A stretch of DNA of 59,998 nt. Source: Oscillospiraceae bacterium. GTDB taxonomy: Bacteria > Bacillota > Clostridia > Oscillospirales > Ruminococcaceae. The position numbers and the translations under genes are program-made. The notes below the pieces were generated by a model. The model was not told the origin of the DNA, made no database searches, and saw only the letters and a list, made by a program, of their open reading frames with translations. The stretch covers positions 1 through 59,998 of the forward strand of contig JAFXZM010000048.1 of the NCBI GenBank assembly GCA_017541275.1, read 5' to 3'. Below are positions 30,857 to 40,110 of the stretch, in pieces. Position 1 is the stretch's first letter. Each line of letters starts with the position of its first letter.

Positions 30857-33475
30857 ATGCCAAAGGAACTCGCAAAAAACTATGACCCCGGCAGCTTTGA
30901 GGACCGGATCTACCACGAATGGATGCGGCAGCGCTGCTTCCATGCGGAGACAGACCCCAAGAAAATACCGTACACCATCGTGATTCCGCCGCCCAATGTT
31001 ACCGGACAGCTCCACATGGGTCACGCGCTGGACGAGACCCTGCAGGATATTCTCATCCGCTGGAAGCGCATGAGCGGCTACAGCACGCTCTGGCTGCCCG
31101 GCACCGACCATGCCGCAATCGCAACGGAGGCAAAGATCGTCGAGGCGATGCGCAAGGAAGGTCTGACGAAGGACGATGTCGGACGCGACGGCTTCATGGA
31201 GCGTGCATGGAAGTGGAAGGAGCAGTATGCAGGCAGAATTGACCAGCAGCTCATGAAGCTCGGCTCCTCCTGCGACTGGGAGCGCGAGCGCTTCACCATG
31301 GACGAGGGCTGCTCTGCCGCCGTCAAGGAAGTGTTCGTCAATTACTACGAAAAGGGCTATATCTACCGCGGCGAGCGCATCATCAACTGGTGTCCGCACT
31401 GCCTGACCTCGATCTCCAATGCGGAGGTCACCTATGAGGAGCAGGAGGGCAGCTTCTGGCATCTGCGCTATCCGTTCGCGGACGGCTCCGGCTATATGTT
31501 CCTTGCGACGACCCGTCCGGAAACGCTGCTGGGCGATACCGCGATTGCTGTCAACCCGAAGGACGAGCGCTATAAGAACGTCATCGGCAAGAATGTCATT
31601 CTTCCGCTGGTCGGCAGAGAGATACCGGTCGTTGCGGACAGCTATGTCGATATGGACTTCGGTACCGGCGTCGTGAAGATCACGCCGGCACATGACCCCA
31701 ACGACTTCATGGTCGGTCAGCGCCACAATCTGCCGGTGCTCAATGTCATGACACCGGATGCGAAGATCACCGAAGACTACCCGAAATATGCGGGCATGGA
31801 CCGCTACGAGGCGAGAAAGGCAATCCTCGAAGACCTGAAGGAAGGCGGCTATCTCGTCAAGGTTGAGCCGCATGTCCACAATGTCGGCACCTGCTACCGC
31901 TGCGGTACGACCGTCGAGCCGCGTGTGTCGCTGCAGTGGTTCGTCAAGATGGACGAGCTTGCAAAGCCGGCGATCGAGGCCGTGCGCGACGGCAGAATCA
32001 AGTTTGTGCCGGAGCGCTTTGATAAGCTCTACTTCAACTGGATGGAGGATATCCGCGACTGGTGCATTTCCCGTCAGCTCTGGTGGGGTCATCAGATTCC
32101 GGCATTCTACTGCGATGACTGCGGCGAGCTGGTCGTGACGAAGGAGGACAGCGCCGTCTGCCCGAAGTGCGGCAAGCCGATGCGGCAGGATCCCGATTCG
32201 CTTGATACGTGGTTCTCTTCGGCGCTGTGGCCGTTCTCGACGCTCGGCTGGCCGGAAAAGACCGATGACCTGCAATATTTCTACCCGACCGATACCCTCG
32301 TGACCGGTTATGATATCATCACCTTCTGGGTTTCCAGAATGATCGTTGCGGCCATGGAAAATATGGATGAGGTGCCGTTCAAGCATGTGCTGATTCACGG
32401 CCTTGTCCGTGATGCGCAGGGCAGAAAAATGTCCAAGTCGCTCGGCAACGGCATCGACCCGCTGGAGATCATTGACAACTACGGCGCGGATGCCCTGCGC
32501 TTTATGCTCGCAACCGGCAATTCGCCCGGAAACGATATGCGCTTCACCGACGACAAGGTCAAGGCGGCGCGCAACTTCGCAAACAAGCTCTGGAATGCCT
32601 CCCGCTATGTCATGATGAATCTGCCGGACGATTTCAAATTCACCGGACTGCCCGCAGAGCTCCGCATGGAGGACAAGTGGGTTGTGTCGAAGTTCAATCA
32701 GCTCGCAAAGGATGTCAATGACAATCTCGATCACTTCGAGCTGGGCGTCGCATCCGCAAAGCTGTATGATTTCATCTGGGATGTGTACTGCGACTGGTAC
32801 ATTGAGCTGACGAAGCCCAGAATGCGCGCAGGCGGCCAGACCAAGGCCGATGCAGAGCAGGTGCTTGTCTGGGTGCTGCGCGGGATGCTCAAGCTGCTGC
32901 ATCCGTTTATGCCGTTCATCACCGAAGAAATCTGGCAGGTGCTCACCGACCGTGAAAGCATGATTATTCTTGCAGATTACCCGACCTTCCGCGAGGAGCT
33001 GGACTTCGGCAAGGATGCGGCGGACTTTGAAAAGGTCATCGCGGCAATCAAGGCGGTGCGCATGAGCCGTACCGAGCTGAATGTGCCGAATTCGGTCAAG
33101 GCAAAGCTCTATTTCGAGACCCTTGATGTTGATGTGTTCTCTGCAAACAGCATCTTCTTTGAGAATATGGTCGGCGCCTCGGAGCTGGAATTCGGTCAGG
33201 ATTACAAGTTCAAGAATGCGCTCACGGCCGTTACCGACTGTGCGAGAATCTTCATCCCCATGGAGCAGCTCGTCGATAAGGAAAAGGAGCTGGCGCGTCT
33301 GGCGAAGGAAGAAGCCAAGGCACGCAAGGATATCGAGATCATTCAGAAGAAGCTGAGCAATGAGGGATTTGTCGAGAAGGCGCCCGCACAGCTCATTCAG
33401 AATGAACGCGAAAAGCTCGCAAAGGCGAAGGAAAAGCTCTCCAAGGTGCTTGAATCCATCGAAAACTGGAAGTAA
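30857..33475 (+). CDS. valS: Valyl-tRNA synthetase
   Basis: ValRS charges tRNA-Val. The 872-residue class I enzyme has PPPNVTGQLHMGHAL with the HIGH-type motif HMGH at 53-56, the editing domain (TTRPETLLGDTAIAV), a KMSKS loop at 524-528, the anticodon-binding domain and a C-terminal coiled coil (EKELARLAKEEAKARKD) that is typical of ValRS. AAGGAG lies 9 bases before the ATG at 30857. Expression is expected to rise on valine starvation through the upstream T-box. Confidence 0.98.
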   Translation: MPKELAKNYDPGSFEDRIYHEWMRQRCFHAETDPKKIPYTIVIPPPNVTGQLHMGHALDETLQDILIRWKRMSGYSTLWLPGTDHAAIATEAKIVEAMRKEGLTKDDVGRDGFMERAWKWKEQYAGRIDQQLMKLGSSCDWERERFTMDEGCSAAVKEVFVNYYEKGYIYRGERIINWCPHCLTSISNAEVTYEEQEGSFWHLRYPFADGSGYMFLATTRPETLLGDTAIAVNPKDERYKNVIGKNVILPLVGREIPVVADSYVDMDFGTGVVKITPAHDPNDFMVGQRHNLPVLNVMTPDAKITEDYPKYAGMDRYEARKAILEDLKEGGYLVKVEPHVHNVGTCYRCGTTVEPRVSLQWFVKMDELAKPAIEAVRDGRIKFVPERFDKLYFNWMEDIRDWCISRQLWWGHQIPAFYCDDCGELVVTKEDSAVCPKCGKPMRQDPDSLDTWFSSALWPFSTLGWPEKTDDLQYFYPTDTLVTGYDIITFWVSRMIVAAMENMDEVPFKHVLIHGLVRDAQGRKMSKSLGNGIDPLEIIDNYGADALRFMLATGNSPGNDMRFTDDKVKAARNFANKLWNASRYVMMNLPDDFKFTGLPAELRMEDKWVVSKFNQLAKDVNDNLDHFELGVASAKLYDFIWDVYCDWYIELTKPRMRAGGQTKADAEQVLVWVLRGMLKLLHPFMPFITEEIWQVLTDRESMIILADYPTFREELDFGKDAADFEKVIAAIKAVRMSRTELNVPNSVKAKLYFETLDVDVFSANSIFFENMVGASELEFGQDYKFKNALTAVTDCARIFIPMEQLVDKEKELARLAKEEAKARKDIEIIQKKLSNEGFVEKAPAQLIQNEREKLAKAKEKLSKVLESIENWK

Positions 33476-33530
33476 TAAGGGCAGCGTCCTTTATCAATCC
33501 GCCGGCGATATCATTTTCATTGCAAACTGA

Positions 33531-33578
33531 TGCAGCCGCCTCCCGAAACCCGCGGGAGGCGGCTGCATTGTATTTTTA
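33531..33578. terminator. Terminator between valS and the GH5 gene
   Basis: A 15-bp stem TGCAGCCGCCTCCCG / CGGGAGGCGGCTGCA with a 6-base loop, followed on the plus strand by TTGTATTTTT. It lies between two converging genes and may serve both. Confidence 0.8.
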
Positions 33579-33581
33579 TGT

Positions 33582-34766
33582 TTATGCGGCGGCACGGTCT
33601 TCCGCCAGAAGTGCAAACATCTGATCGTGCAGCGCACTGTCGTACATTTTACAAGCCGAACGGTCGTAGAAATTGCCGGTCGTATCCCACAGCACCGGGC
33701 AGATATCCCGCTTCAGGGCCATTTCGCAGACCTTAGTGACAAATTTCCGGATGCTTTCATTGTCCTTGTTCTTGTGCGGACAGCCGTATTCGCCGATGAT
33801 AACCGGCACACCTGCGTCCGTAAACCGGTACTTCAGCATCTCCATGTACTGATACATCTGGTCGATGTCATCCTCCGTGCCCCAGTTGCTGCGTGCCTTG
33901 CCCCAGTCTGCGTCCTCCTCCAGAATGCAGAAGGTCGGCGGCGTGTAGTAATGCACGGAAAGAATGCACCGCCCCGCGGGGTCGTCCGGCATTTCAAACA
34001 GCCGGTCGCAGGTCATCTCGATATCTGTCGCATAGCCGGCGATCAGCAGGCAGCGTTCGGCATTCTTCCCGCCTGTACCGCGGATCAGATCGACAAATGT
34101 CTGATTGATCTCGTTCAGGAGCGCATAGGCGGTGTTTTTCTCCGGCATCGTGCTGTGACTGTAATGATTCCAGAGGGAATCCCAGCAGCCCTCCTCATTG
34201 AGCGATTCAAAGATCAGGTGTTCATCCTCATCGCCGAATGCCTCGGCAAGCTGCTCCCAGATGCGGGTATATTTTTTCATACACTCGTCTTTTTTGTCAG
34301 GCTCCGCAAAGCCTTCCCACCAGCCGCCGTCCCAGTGAATATTCAGCAGGACATACATTCCGGCATCCAGCGCCCAGTCCGTCACCTCGCGGACGCGGGC
34401 AAGATAATCCGGATGGATTGTATAATCGCTGCTCATCATATTCGACCACGCGACCGGAATACGCAGTACCCCGAAGCCTTCATCTGCGTAGCCCTGAATG
34501 ATCTCCTTTGTGATGACCGGGCTGCCCCATGCGGTCTCATAATTCTGCACGGTGCTGCCGTTGATCCAGTCGCCGCATGACTCAAAGGTGTTGCCGAGAT
34601 TGATGCCCAGCCCCATATCGCGGACGGTTTCCGCCGCAGAGAGCATCGGCGGATTGTCAGCCTGCGGTTCCTCGCTGCTGCTGCCCTGCGGACTGCCGCA
34701 TGCGGTCGCTGCGGTCATGCCGGTGAGTGCAGCCAGAAGGGCTGCGATCGCTTTTTTCAGTTTCAT
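33582..34766 (-). CDS. GH5 family endoglucanase-like lipoprotein
   Basis: The 394-residue protein is a probable cell-bound glycoside hydrolase acting on beta-glucans such as cellulose. A signal peptide ends at a likely lipobox Cys23 (TAATACG). The GH5 barrel has GINLGNTFES, the acid/base Glu191 in FESLNEEGCW and the nucleophile Glu326 in IIGEYG; the pattern is closest to subfamily 4. No dockerin or carbohydrate module is attached, unlike the GH26 enzyme. AAGAGGT lies 7 bases before ATG 34766. It follows the MBL-fold gene by 45 bases. Confidence 0.88.
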   Translation of the reverse strand: MKLKKAIAALLAALTGMTAATACGSPQGSSSEEPQADNPPMLSAAETVRDMGLGINLGNTFESCGDWINGSTVQNYETAWGSPVITKEIIQGYADEGFGVLRIPVAWSNMMSSDYTIHPDYLARVREVTDWALDAGMYVLLNIHWDGGWWEGFAEPDKKDECMKKYTRIWEQLAEAFGDEDEHLIFESLNEEGCWDSLWNHYSHSTMPEKNTAYALLNEINQTFVDLIRGTGGKNAERCLLIAGYATDIEMTCDRLFEMPDDPAGRCILSVHYYTPPTFCILEEDADWGKARSNWGTEDDIDQMYQYMEMLKYRFTDAGVPVIIGEYGCPHKNKDNESIRKFVTKVCEMALKRDICPVLWDTTGNFYDRSACKMYDSALHDQMFALLAEDRAAA

Positions 34767-34811
34767 AATCGGTACCTCTTTCCGGTTTTCTGTGTGATGA
34801 TCCGGCTGCAT

Positions 34812-35396
34812 TCAGCCCATGACTGTTTCCGGTGCGTGCGCAAAAAAGACCCGTTTCGGACTGCGCGAGAGAAGCAGCGTCCAGTCCTGCCGCAGCGCTT
34901 CATTTTCAGTATACGCTTCCAGATACGAAAGCGGCTCCAGATCGCCTGCAAAACAGTCTCCGTCATCGAGAACCAGCGTGACACTGTCCGGACTGTGGCT
35001 CGGCGTATGGAGAATCTCACCGCGAATGCCCATGCGCAGCAGGAAATCCCTGCTTTCCGCACAGGAAATGACCGCCGCCGCCGTTTCGTCAACCGGCTGA
35101 AAGGACAGGCGGTCTCTTGCAAAAATGCGGTCGGAGAAATGGACATGCGCAAGCTGTACATCCATAAGCAGGAGCCTCACGCCCTGCTGCATCAGCGCAC
35201 CGATCAGCCCCATGTGGTCAGGGTGATAATGCGTCGCAAGCACATATGAGATATCCGGCATGCGGATGCCCTGCGCCTTGGCTGCGCGGTAAAATGCAGG
35301 CAGTGTTCCGGCATAATCGGTATCGACAAGCAGCGCGCCGCTGCTCCCGCGGATGAAAAAGGTCTTGGTGTTCCCGTATTGCAGCACTGTCATCAT
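34812..35396 (-). CDS. Metallo-beta-lactamase-fold hydrolase
   Basis: A 194-residue binuclear zinc hydrolase of unknown substrate. The metal motif ATHYHPDHMG fits HxHxDH, with further ligands in HTPSHSPDS and FAGDLEP and the last His in FFAHAPE. Its ATG overlaps the hemZ stop, so it is translationally coupled to hemZ. The sequence is short for glyoxalase II. Confidence 0.88.
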   Translation of the reverse strand: MMTVLQYGNTKTFFIRGSSGALLVDTDYAGTLPAFYRAAKAQGIRMPDISYVLATHYHPDHMGLIGALMQQGVRLLLMDVQLAHVHFSDRIFARDRLSFQPVDETAAAVISCAESRDFLLRMGIRGEILHTPSHSPDSVTLVLDDGDCFAGDLEPLSYLEAYTENEALRQDWTLLLSRSPKRVFFAHAPETVMG

Positions 35397-36865
35397 ACGT
35401 TTTCCGGCAGCTTATCGGATAATAATTCCCGGAGCTGCGTCTCCTTCTGCTGCATCAGTTCATCGAACCGCGCCAGATAGTCATACGGATATTTGCACTC
35501 CGTGAGCCGTTCGATGCCGCGCTGTCCGCCGATGACCTTGGTCGATGCGCCCGCGCCGATGCCGAGGATCGTCTGCGAATCGTCCATCATCATGACATTG
35601 TAGGCGCTCTCGAAGCCGGGCTTGGCGTAGCCGACATTTTCGAGATTCGCGGCCATATTTTTCTGCCGGTACAGATAATAGGGACGGTAGCCCGCCGTCG
35701 TCAGCGCCGCCTGCGCATAGGCGACCATTTCGCTGACCGCCTCCGGCTCGGGCATCGGCAGGCTTTGATAGAAGTCCGCCGCTTTTTTCAGCGCGAGACA
35801 GTGAACGGTAATGCTCTCCGGTTCAAGCCGCAGGGCACGTTCAATGCTCTCGCGGAAGCCTTGCACGGTATCGCAGGGCAGTCCTGCGATGAAATCCATG
35901 TTGATATTATCAAAGCCCATGTCCCGCGCGAGAAGGTATTTGTCCTCTGCATCCTGTGCGGTATGCGGACGCCCCGCCGCCTTCAGCACATCGTCCTGAA
36001 AGCTCTGCGGGTTCACGGAAATGCGCGTGACGCCGAACTGCCGCAGATATGAGAGATTTTCCCGCGTAATTGTGTCAGGTCTGCCGGCCTCAACGGTGAA
36101 TTCGCGGAGCGGCTGTCCGGCCGCGAAATTTGCGGAGAGCCAGTCAAGCGGCTGATACAGGTCGATTGAGGTCGGTGTGCCGCCGCCGACATAAATGCTG
36201 TCAACCGTCATCCCGAATTCCCGCACCAGATTGCCGACCAGTTCGGTTTCCTTTGCGATGCATTCGTAATATTTCGGAATCAGGCTGCCCATCTGCGAGA
36301 CCGAATTGCTCACAAACGAACAGTATTTGCAGCGCGTCGGGCAGAACGGCACAGACAGGTAGACCCCGACGCTGTTTTTCGGCGCGGCATTGAGAATCGG
36401 CGTCTGCACCGCGAGGATATCCGCAGCAAGCTGTGTTTTTTCGTCCGTGACATGCCAGATGTTCCGGAAATCCTCCGCAGCCTGCCGGACACTGCCGGTG
36501 CGAGCGGCAAATTTCCGCAGCAGGTTCACCGGCCGGATGCCCGTCAGCATGCCCCATGCCGGACGCAGCCCCGTCAGCCCGCAGAGCAGCGGGTACAGCA
36601 GCCCGGAGATCTCACGGTCAAGGTCGCTGTTCTGCACCTGTCCGGGCAGTATTTTTGTGTCACTGCGCGTTTCGCCGCCGATGCGGACGGCGCCGGTCAG
36701 AAGCAGCGTGCCGTCCTGCTCCGGCGTCAGGCCTGCGGAAAGGTACTCCTCCCCTGCCGGGACAGCCTCCGCCTCCGAGAACGTGAATTTCTCCGCCGGC
36801 CGAAACAGCTTCAGCAGCGCCTCCATTTCGTAGGTGCGGCTGTGTCCGTATGTGTGAATGACCAA
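35393..36865 (-). CDS. hemZ: Radical-SAM coproporphyrinogen III oxidase-like protein HemZ
   Basis: HemZ belongs to the oxygen-independent coproporphyrinogen oxidase family. The 490-residue protein has an extra N-terminal domain of about 150 residues typical of HemZ, then the radical-SAM cluster in PFCPTRCKYCSF and the YVGGGTPTSI motif. Start is TTG at 36865 with GGGGTG five bases ahead. In clostridia without full haem synthesis HemZ may act on another substrate; no other haem gene is in the window. Confidence 0.9.
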   Translation of the reverse strand: MVIHTYGHSRTYEMEALLKLFRPAEKFTFSEAEAVPAGEEYLSAGLTPEQDGTLLLTGAVRIGGETRSDTKILPGQVQNSDLDREISGLLYPLLCGLTGLRPAWGMLTGIRPVNLLRKFAARTGSVRQAAEDFRNIWHVTDEKTQLAADILAVQTPILNAAPKNSVGVYLSVPFCPTRCKYCSFVSNSVSQMGSLIPKYYECIAKETELVGNLVREFGMTVDSIYVGGGTPTSIDLYQPLDWLSANFAAGQPLREFTVEAGRPDTITRENLSYLRQFGVTRISVNPQSFQDDVLKAAGRPHTAQDAEDKYLLARDMGFDNINMDFIAGLPCDTVQGFRESIERALRLEPESITVHCLALKKAADFYQSLPMPEPEAVSEMVAYAQAALTTAGYRPYYLYRQKNMAANLENVGYAKPGFESAYNVMMMDDSQTILGIGAGASTKVIGGQRGIERLTECKYPYDYLARFDELMQQKETQLRELLSDKLPENV

Positions 36866-36901
36866 ACTGTCACCCCTTTTCTTTTGTTACAGCGTACCGC
36901 T

Positions 36902-37492
36902 TCAGCATTTCCAGAGATCCTCCCCGTAAAACAGGATGCTGTCATGCCGGTCTGCCTGACGCAGCACGGTCATGACATTGTACACATCCGGAACCGGCGA
37001 GACAATGCCGACGCATGCCGCCCCGAACAGCAGCCCGTTCAGGGTTTCCGCATCCGCAGGGCTGAGCAGGAACCACAGCAGCGGAATGATCCCGAGCAGA
37101 AAGGGCAGCAGACACATCAGAATGAATCTGCCCCGCTTCATCGGATATGAGGCCAGTGCCGTCAGGATCATTCTGCCGCGCAGCCGTCCCACGGTCACCG
37201 TCGCCGCCCGCGGATATACCGCCGCATGCAGCAGCTCGTGAACCGGCAGCAGCGCCAGTCCCGCCAGAAAGCCGGGCAGAATCATCAGCGGCGAAAGCAC
37301 AAGCCTCCGCGCCGCAAAGATCCTGAAAAACAAAATGAGATTCAGAAGCAGACATGCCGCGATCATCAGCGGAACCGTCTTTTTCATCATTGCATCCGTT
37401 GATTCCGGCGTTTTGAGCTTTTCTGCATTCGCCGGGAGTATGCCCGTCTGATATTCTGCGATCGAACGGATGCTTCGCCTGAACTGTATCAT
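36902..37492 (-). CDS. DUF3267 putative zincin membrane peptidase
   Basis: The 196-residue protein has four to five membrane helices and the zinc protease motif HELLHAA inside a membrane segment (LLPVHELLHAAVYP), the hallmark of the DUF3267 family of putative site-2-like zincins. Downstream FVPDVYN-like residues (PVPDVYNVMTVLRQ) fit the family's third-ligand region. Its ATG overlaps the stop of the Lgt-like gene (ATGA). The substrate is unknown. Confidence 0.82.
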   Translation of the reverse strand: MIQFRRSIRSIAEYQTGILPANAEKLKTPESTDAMMKKTVPLMIAACLLLNLILFFRIFAARRLVLSPLMILPGFLAGLALLPVHELLHAAVYPRAATVTVGRLRGRMILTALASYPMKRGRFILMCLLPFLLGIIPLLWFLLSPADAETLNGLLFGAACVGIVSPVPDVYNVMTVLRQADRHDSILFYGEDLWKC

Positions 37493-38205
37493 GCCGTATG
37501 TTTCCTCTGCAATTTTTTATGATGACGGAACAGAAGCCCGGCCCCCGCCGCGATCAGCCCGATGCAGAGCATCTGCGTCACGGAGAGAAGCTGCCCCTGA
37601 TGCGATGCGCGGAGAAAATCCAGTGCGCATTTCGCCGCGGCTGATGTCAGGAATACCGCAGGAACCGTGTTGATCCGGCGGCGGAAAAAGCCGTACAGCC
37701 CCGCCGCAAAAATCAACAGAAACACTGCCGATTCGATGAGCTGCACGGGCAGTGCCGGAACCGGATTCGCATGCACGCCGGTATAGACCGTGCGGAATGC
37801 GCCGCTGTAGGGGATGCCGCCGCAGCAGCCGCCCAGAAAGCAGCCGATCTTGCCGATGCTGTACATCAGCGGGAGCATGAGCGTGCAGTTCTGTGTTAAG
37901 ACAATGTCATAGCCGGGCAGCCTGCTGAACCATGCGGTCAGTGCGCAGGCGGCATACATGCCCGCGAGACCGCCGAGAGAGGACAGTCCGATTATTTTCC
38001 CGCCGGAGGTAATGAACGTCAGCGCCATGCCGCCGCAGAGGCTCAGCAGTATGCCGAGCAGCATCTGCCAGAATGCAGTCTGCTTCCGGATGCCCCGCCG
38101 GATATTCAGCAGGAACAGCCCGCCCGTTCCGGCGAGAAACGACAGCAGAATCATCATGCCGTAGGGCGCAATGACGCCGTGATCGGTGTTAATCCGAAGC
38201 TCCAT
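37489..38205 (-). CDS. Prolipoprotein diacylglyceryl transferase-like membrane protein
   Basis: The 238-residue protein has about seven membrane helices and a variant of the Lgt signature, SIGKIGCFLGGCCGGIPYSG (family form GRIGCFxxGCCYG). The first-half HGGL-like motif of true Lgt is not seen, and the protein is shorter, so it may be a diverged relative acting on another lipid-linked transfer. AGGAGG lies 9 bases before the ATG at 38205. Its start lies inside the 3' end of the small gene at 38189-38338. Confidence 0.7.
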   Translation of the reverse strand: MELRINTDHGVIAPYGMMILLSFLAGTGGLFLLNIRRGIRKQTAFWQMLLGILLSLCGGMALTFITSGGKIIGLSSLGGLAGMYAACALTAWFSRLPGYDIVLTQNCTLMLPLMYSIGKIGCFLGGCCGGIPYSGAFRTVYTGVHANPVPALPVQLIESAVFLLIFAAGLYGFFRRRINTVPAVFLTSAAAKCALDFLRASHQGQLLSVTQMLCIGLIAAGAGLLFRHHKKLQRKHTA

Positions 38206-38338
38206 GAGCCGATTCCTCCTGTGCCGTGCAGCCGCCGCATGCGTCAAGAACTCCGCAGTCCTCCGGTGCAGGCAGCGCAGGTCTGCCCGCATACTCAGCA
38301 TATACACAGCCGGAGATGCCGTGATCAGTGATGTCCAT
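38189..38338 (-). CDS. Short third member of the YxGxxAL-APE trio (49 aa)
   Basis: This small frame reads MDITDHGISGCVYAEYAGRP, then ALPAPED, and ends in a Cys-containing tail. The first 27 residues match the N-termini of the two genes just upstream (GCELTQYDGKDALRAPE at 38345-38878; NCKLTEQYGRPALLAPED at 38884-39429), but the membrane part is absent. GAGG lies four bases before ATG; the gene starts six bases after the upstream stop and overlaps the Lgt-like start by 17 bases. It may be a genuine short paralogue or a truncated copy. Confidence 0.6.
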   Translation of the reverse strand: MDITDHGISGCVYAEYAGRPALPAPEDCGVLDACGGCTAQEESAHGASD

Positions 38339-38344
38339 TCCGCC

Positions 38345-38878
38345 TCACCCCATGCCCTGACATTGGGTGCATTCATCCAAACACTGATTCCACATGCTGA
38401 CACAAAATGCGATCACGGCAATCGTAATCACAAGCATGACGATACTGATTGTCACGCCGGCGCCGGCAAGCAGCCTGCCGCCCTTGCTGCGCGGAAACCG
38501 GATGCAGTAAAACGCCGAAAGACCCGTTGCCGCCGTCAGAAACAGCAGCGGGATTCCGGATAAAAAATCCGTGAACATCGTAAGAATGCACAGAAGGTAC
38601 AGCGCCGCAGCCGTCACCGGAATCCAGACCGGCGGCTTCGCGCTTTTCCCGGAATCGGAGCCGGGTTCTCCCAGATGAACCGGCGAGACGCCCTCCGGAA
38701 AACTGCGGATGTACTCGGATTCCGCGCCGGTCAGAAAGAGATACCAGCGCCCGTCCGGCATCTGCAAAAAGCGGTGCTGACGCGCTGCCTCCTCCGCACC
38801 CTCCGGTGCGCGCAGTGCGTCCTTTCCGTCATATTGCGTCAGCTCGCAGCCCGCGAGCCCGTAGTACACAATTTCCAT
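38345..38878 (-). CDS. Membrane protein with Cys-rich tail, trio member 2
   Basis: Unknown function. The N-terminal soluble part (about 1-60) contains GCELTQYDGKDALRAPEG and FLQMPDGRWYLFLTGAES, followed by a linker and three or four membrane helices, and a tail CLDECTQCQGMG. It shares plan and motifs with the gene at 38884-39429. Start 38878 lies five bases after that gene's stop. The Cys pattern CxxxCxxC at the extreme C-terminus suggests metal or redox chemistry at the membrane; this is inference. Confidence 0.75.
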   Translation of the reverse strand: MEIVYYGLAGCELTQYDGKDALRAPEGAEEAARQHRFLQMPDGRWYLFLTGAESEYIRSFPEGVSPVHLGEPGSDSGKSAKPPVWIPVTAAALYLLCILTMFTDFLSGIPLLFLTAATGLSAFYCIRFPRSKGGRLLAGAGVTISIVMLVITIAVIAFCVSMWNQCLDECTQCQGMG

Positions 38879-38883
38879 AACCT

Positions 38884-39429
38884 TTACCCCGGTATGTGAT
38901 GACACTGCTCCTGACAGGAGTCGCATGCGGAGCGGAACGTCATAATCACAAACATCCACAACAGCAAATAAATAACCAGAAAAACCGAAAAGCCCAGCAT
39001 GTATTTCGCGAAATCACTGTCCCGGTTGTTTATCAGGGCCGCGATCGAGAGAATCAATGCGCCCGCCAGAAACAGCAATATGAGCACCAGCCAGCCGCCG
39101 GTTATCCCGCCGAAGAAGATCGTCAGGAAGATCGCCGCAATCAGCGCCGCCGAACCGCCTGCCAGAATGCGGCTTTTTTTTTCGGAGACTGCCGCACTTT
39201 GGATCTGCGTCAGGACGATCTCGGTCTGCTCCTGTCCTGCGTTTTCGATCTCCTTCTGCTCCGATTTTGTGAGAAAATGGATCCATTTTCCGTCAGGCAT
39301 CTTCAAAAAGCCGTTCCACTTCAGCCGGTCGGCATCCGCATCCTCCGGCGCAAGCAGTGCCGGCCTGCCATACTGCTCCGTCAGCTTACAGTTTTTGATT
39401 TCCAGATACCGGATGTTTTTTTCATTCAC
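38884..39429 (-). CDS. Membrane protein with Cys-rich tail, trio member 1
   Basis: Unknown function. The 181-residue protein begins MNEKNIRYLEIKNCKLTEQY and has ALLAPEDAD and FLKMPDGKWIHFLTKSEQ, a polar linker, then about four membrane helices (two pairs) and the tail CDSCQEQCHHIPG. It is paralogous to the next gene. A GAGG site precedes ATG. It is separated from the upstream MBL-fold gene by 36 bases. Confidence 0.75.
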   Translation of the reverse strand: MNEKNIRYLEIKNCKLTEQYGRPALLAPEDADADRLKWNGFLKMPDGKWIHFLTKSEQKEIENAGQEQTEIVLTQIQSAAVSEKKSRILAGGSAALIAAIFLTIFFGGITGGWLVLILLFLAGALILSIAALINNRDSDFAKYMLGFSVFLVIYLLLWMFVIMTFRSACDSCQEQCHHIPG

Positions 39430-39465
39430 GGTTCCCGCCTCCTTTGAGGAAGAATGTCCGCAGAA

Positions 39466-40110
39466 TCAGAAGCTGCGCGGCGTCAGATAGTGTCCGAAGG
39501 TGCGCTCGTGTTCGAGCGTGGTTTTTCCGTAGTGGCCGGTATAGACCGTGCAGTCGCCTTCGATCTGTCCGAGCCGGAGCAGTGAGGCGCGCATATCGCG
39601 GATACTGCCGCCGGGGAAATCGACCCGCCCGACACCGTCGCGGAACAGGGTATCGCCGGTGAACAGGATGTCCTCATGTCTGAAGCAGCAGCAGCCCGGG
39701 GTATGACCGGGGGTGTGCAGCACAGAGAAGGTCAGCTCCTCCGAGAATTTCAGGGTTTCGCCCTCCTCAAAGTGGCGGATTTTCTGCGGGTCGGGTTTGT
39801 GATAAGCCGCAGCAAAGCCAAGCCCGGTCGCCATAGAGCGGTCAACAGAGAGCAGCAGCGGCTCGTCCAGCGGGTGTACATACAGCGGGATGCCGTATGC
39901 CTCCGTGACCTCCGCGGCCGCGCCGAAGTGGTCAAAATGCGCGTGCGTCAGCAGCACGGCAAGCGGGTTCAGCTCCGCAGAACGAACCTCCGACATGATA
40001 TACTGCGCCTCCGCACCGGGGTCGATGATGACGGCGTTTTTTTCTTCGTCGGAGACCAGAAAGCAGTTTGCCTCCAGCTCTCCGACCGGCAGTTGCATTA
40101 CATGCATCAT
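39466..40110 (-). CDS. Glyoxalase II-like metallo-beta-lactamase-fold hydrolase
   Basis: The 214-residue protein has the full metal site of the hydroxyacylglutathione hydrolase-like group: LTHAHFDHFG, HTPGHTPGCCC, FTGDTLF and TGHYGKT. Such proteins follow relA in many Clostridia, where the substrate is unknown. The start at 40110 is chosen for AAAAGGAG nine bases upstream and because homology begins there (MQLPVGELEANCFLV). The frame is open 19 codons further, but those codons are the remains of a kinase gene (see pseudogene). Confidence 0.9.
   Translation of the reverse strand: MMHVMQLPVGELEANCFLVSDEEKNAVIIDPGAEAQYIMSEVRSAELNPLAVLLTHAHFDHFGAAAEVTEAYGIPLYVHPLDEPLLLSVDRSMATGLGFAAAYHKPDPQKIRHFEEGETLKFSEELTFSVLHTPGHTPGCCCFRHEDILFTGDTLFRDGVGRVDFPGGSIRDMRASLLRLGQIEGDCTVYTGHYGKTTLEHERTFGHYLTPRSF

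Noticed and set aside
30797..32902. 701-codon open frame opposite valS
   Set aside because: valS is certain on the other strand; the antisense frame is a by-product of GC-rich codon use.
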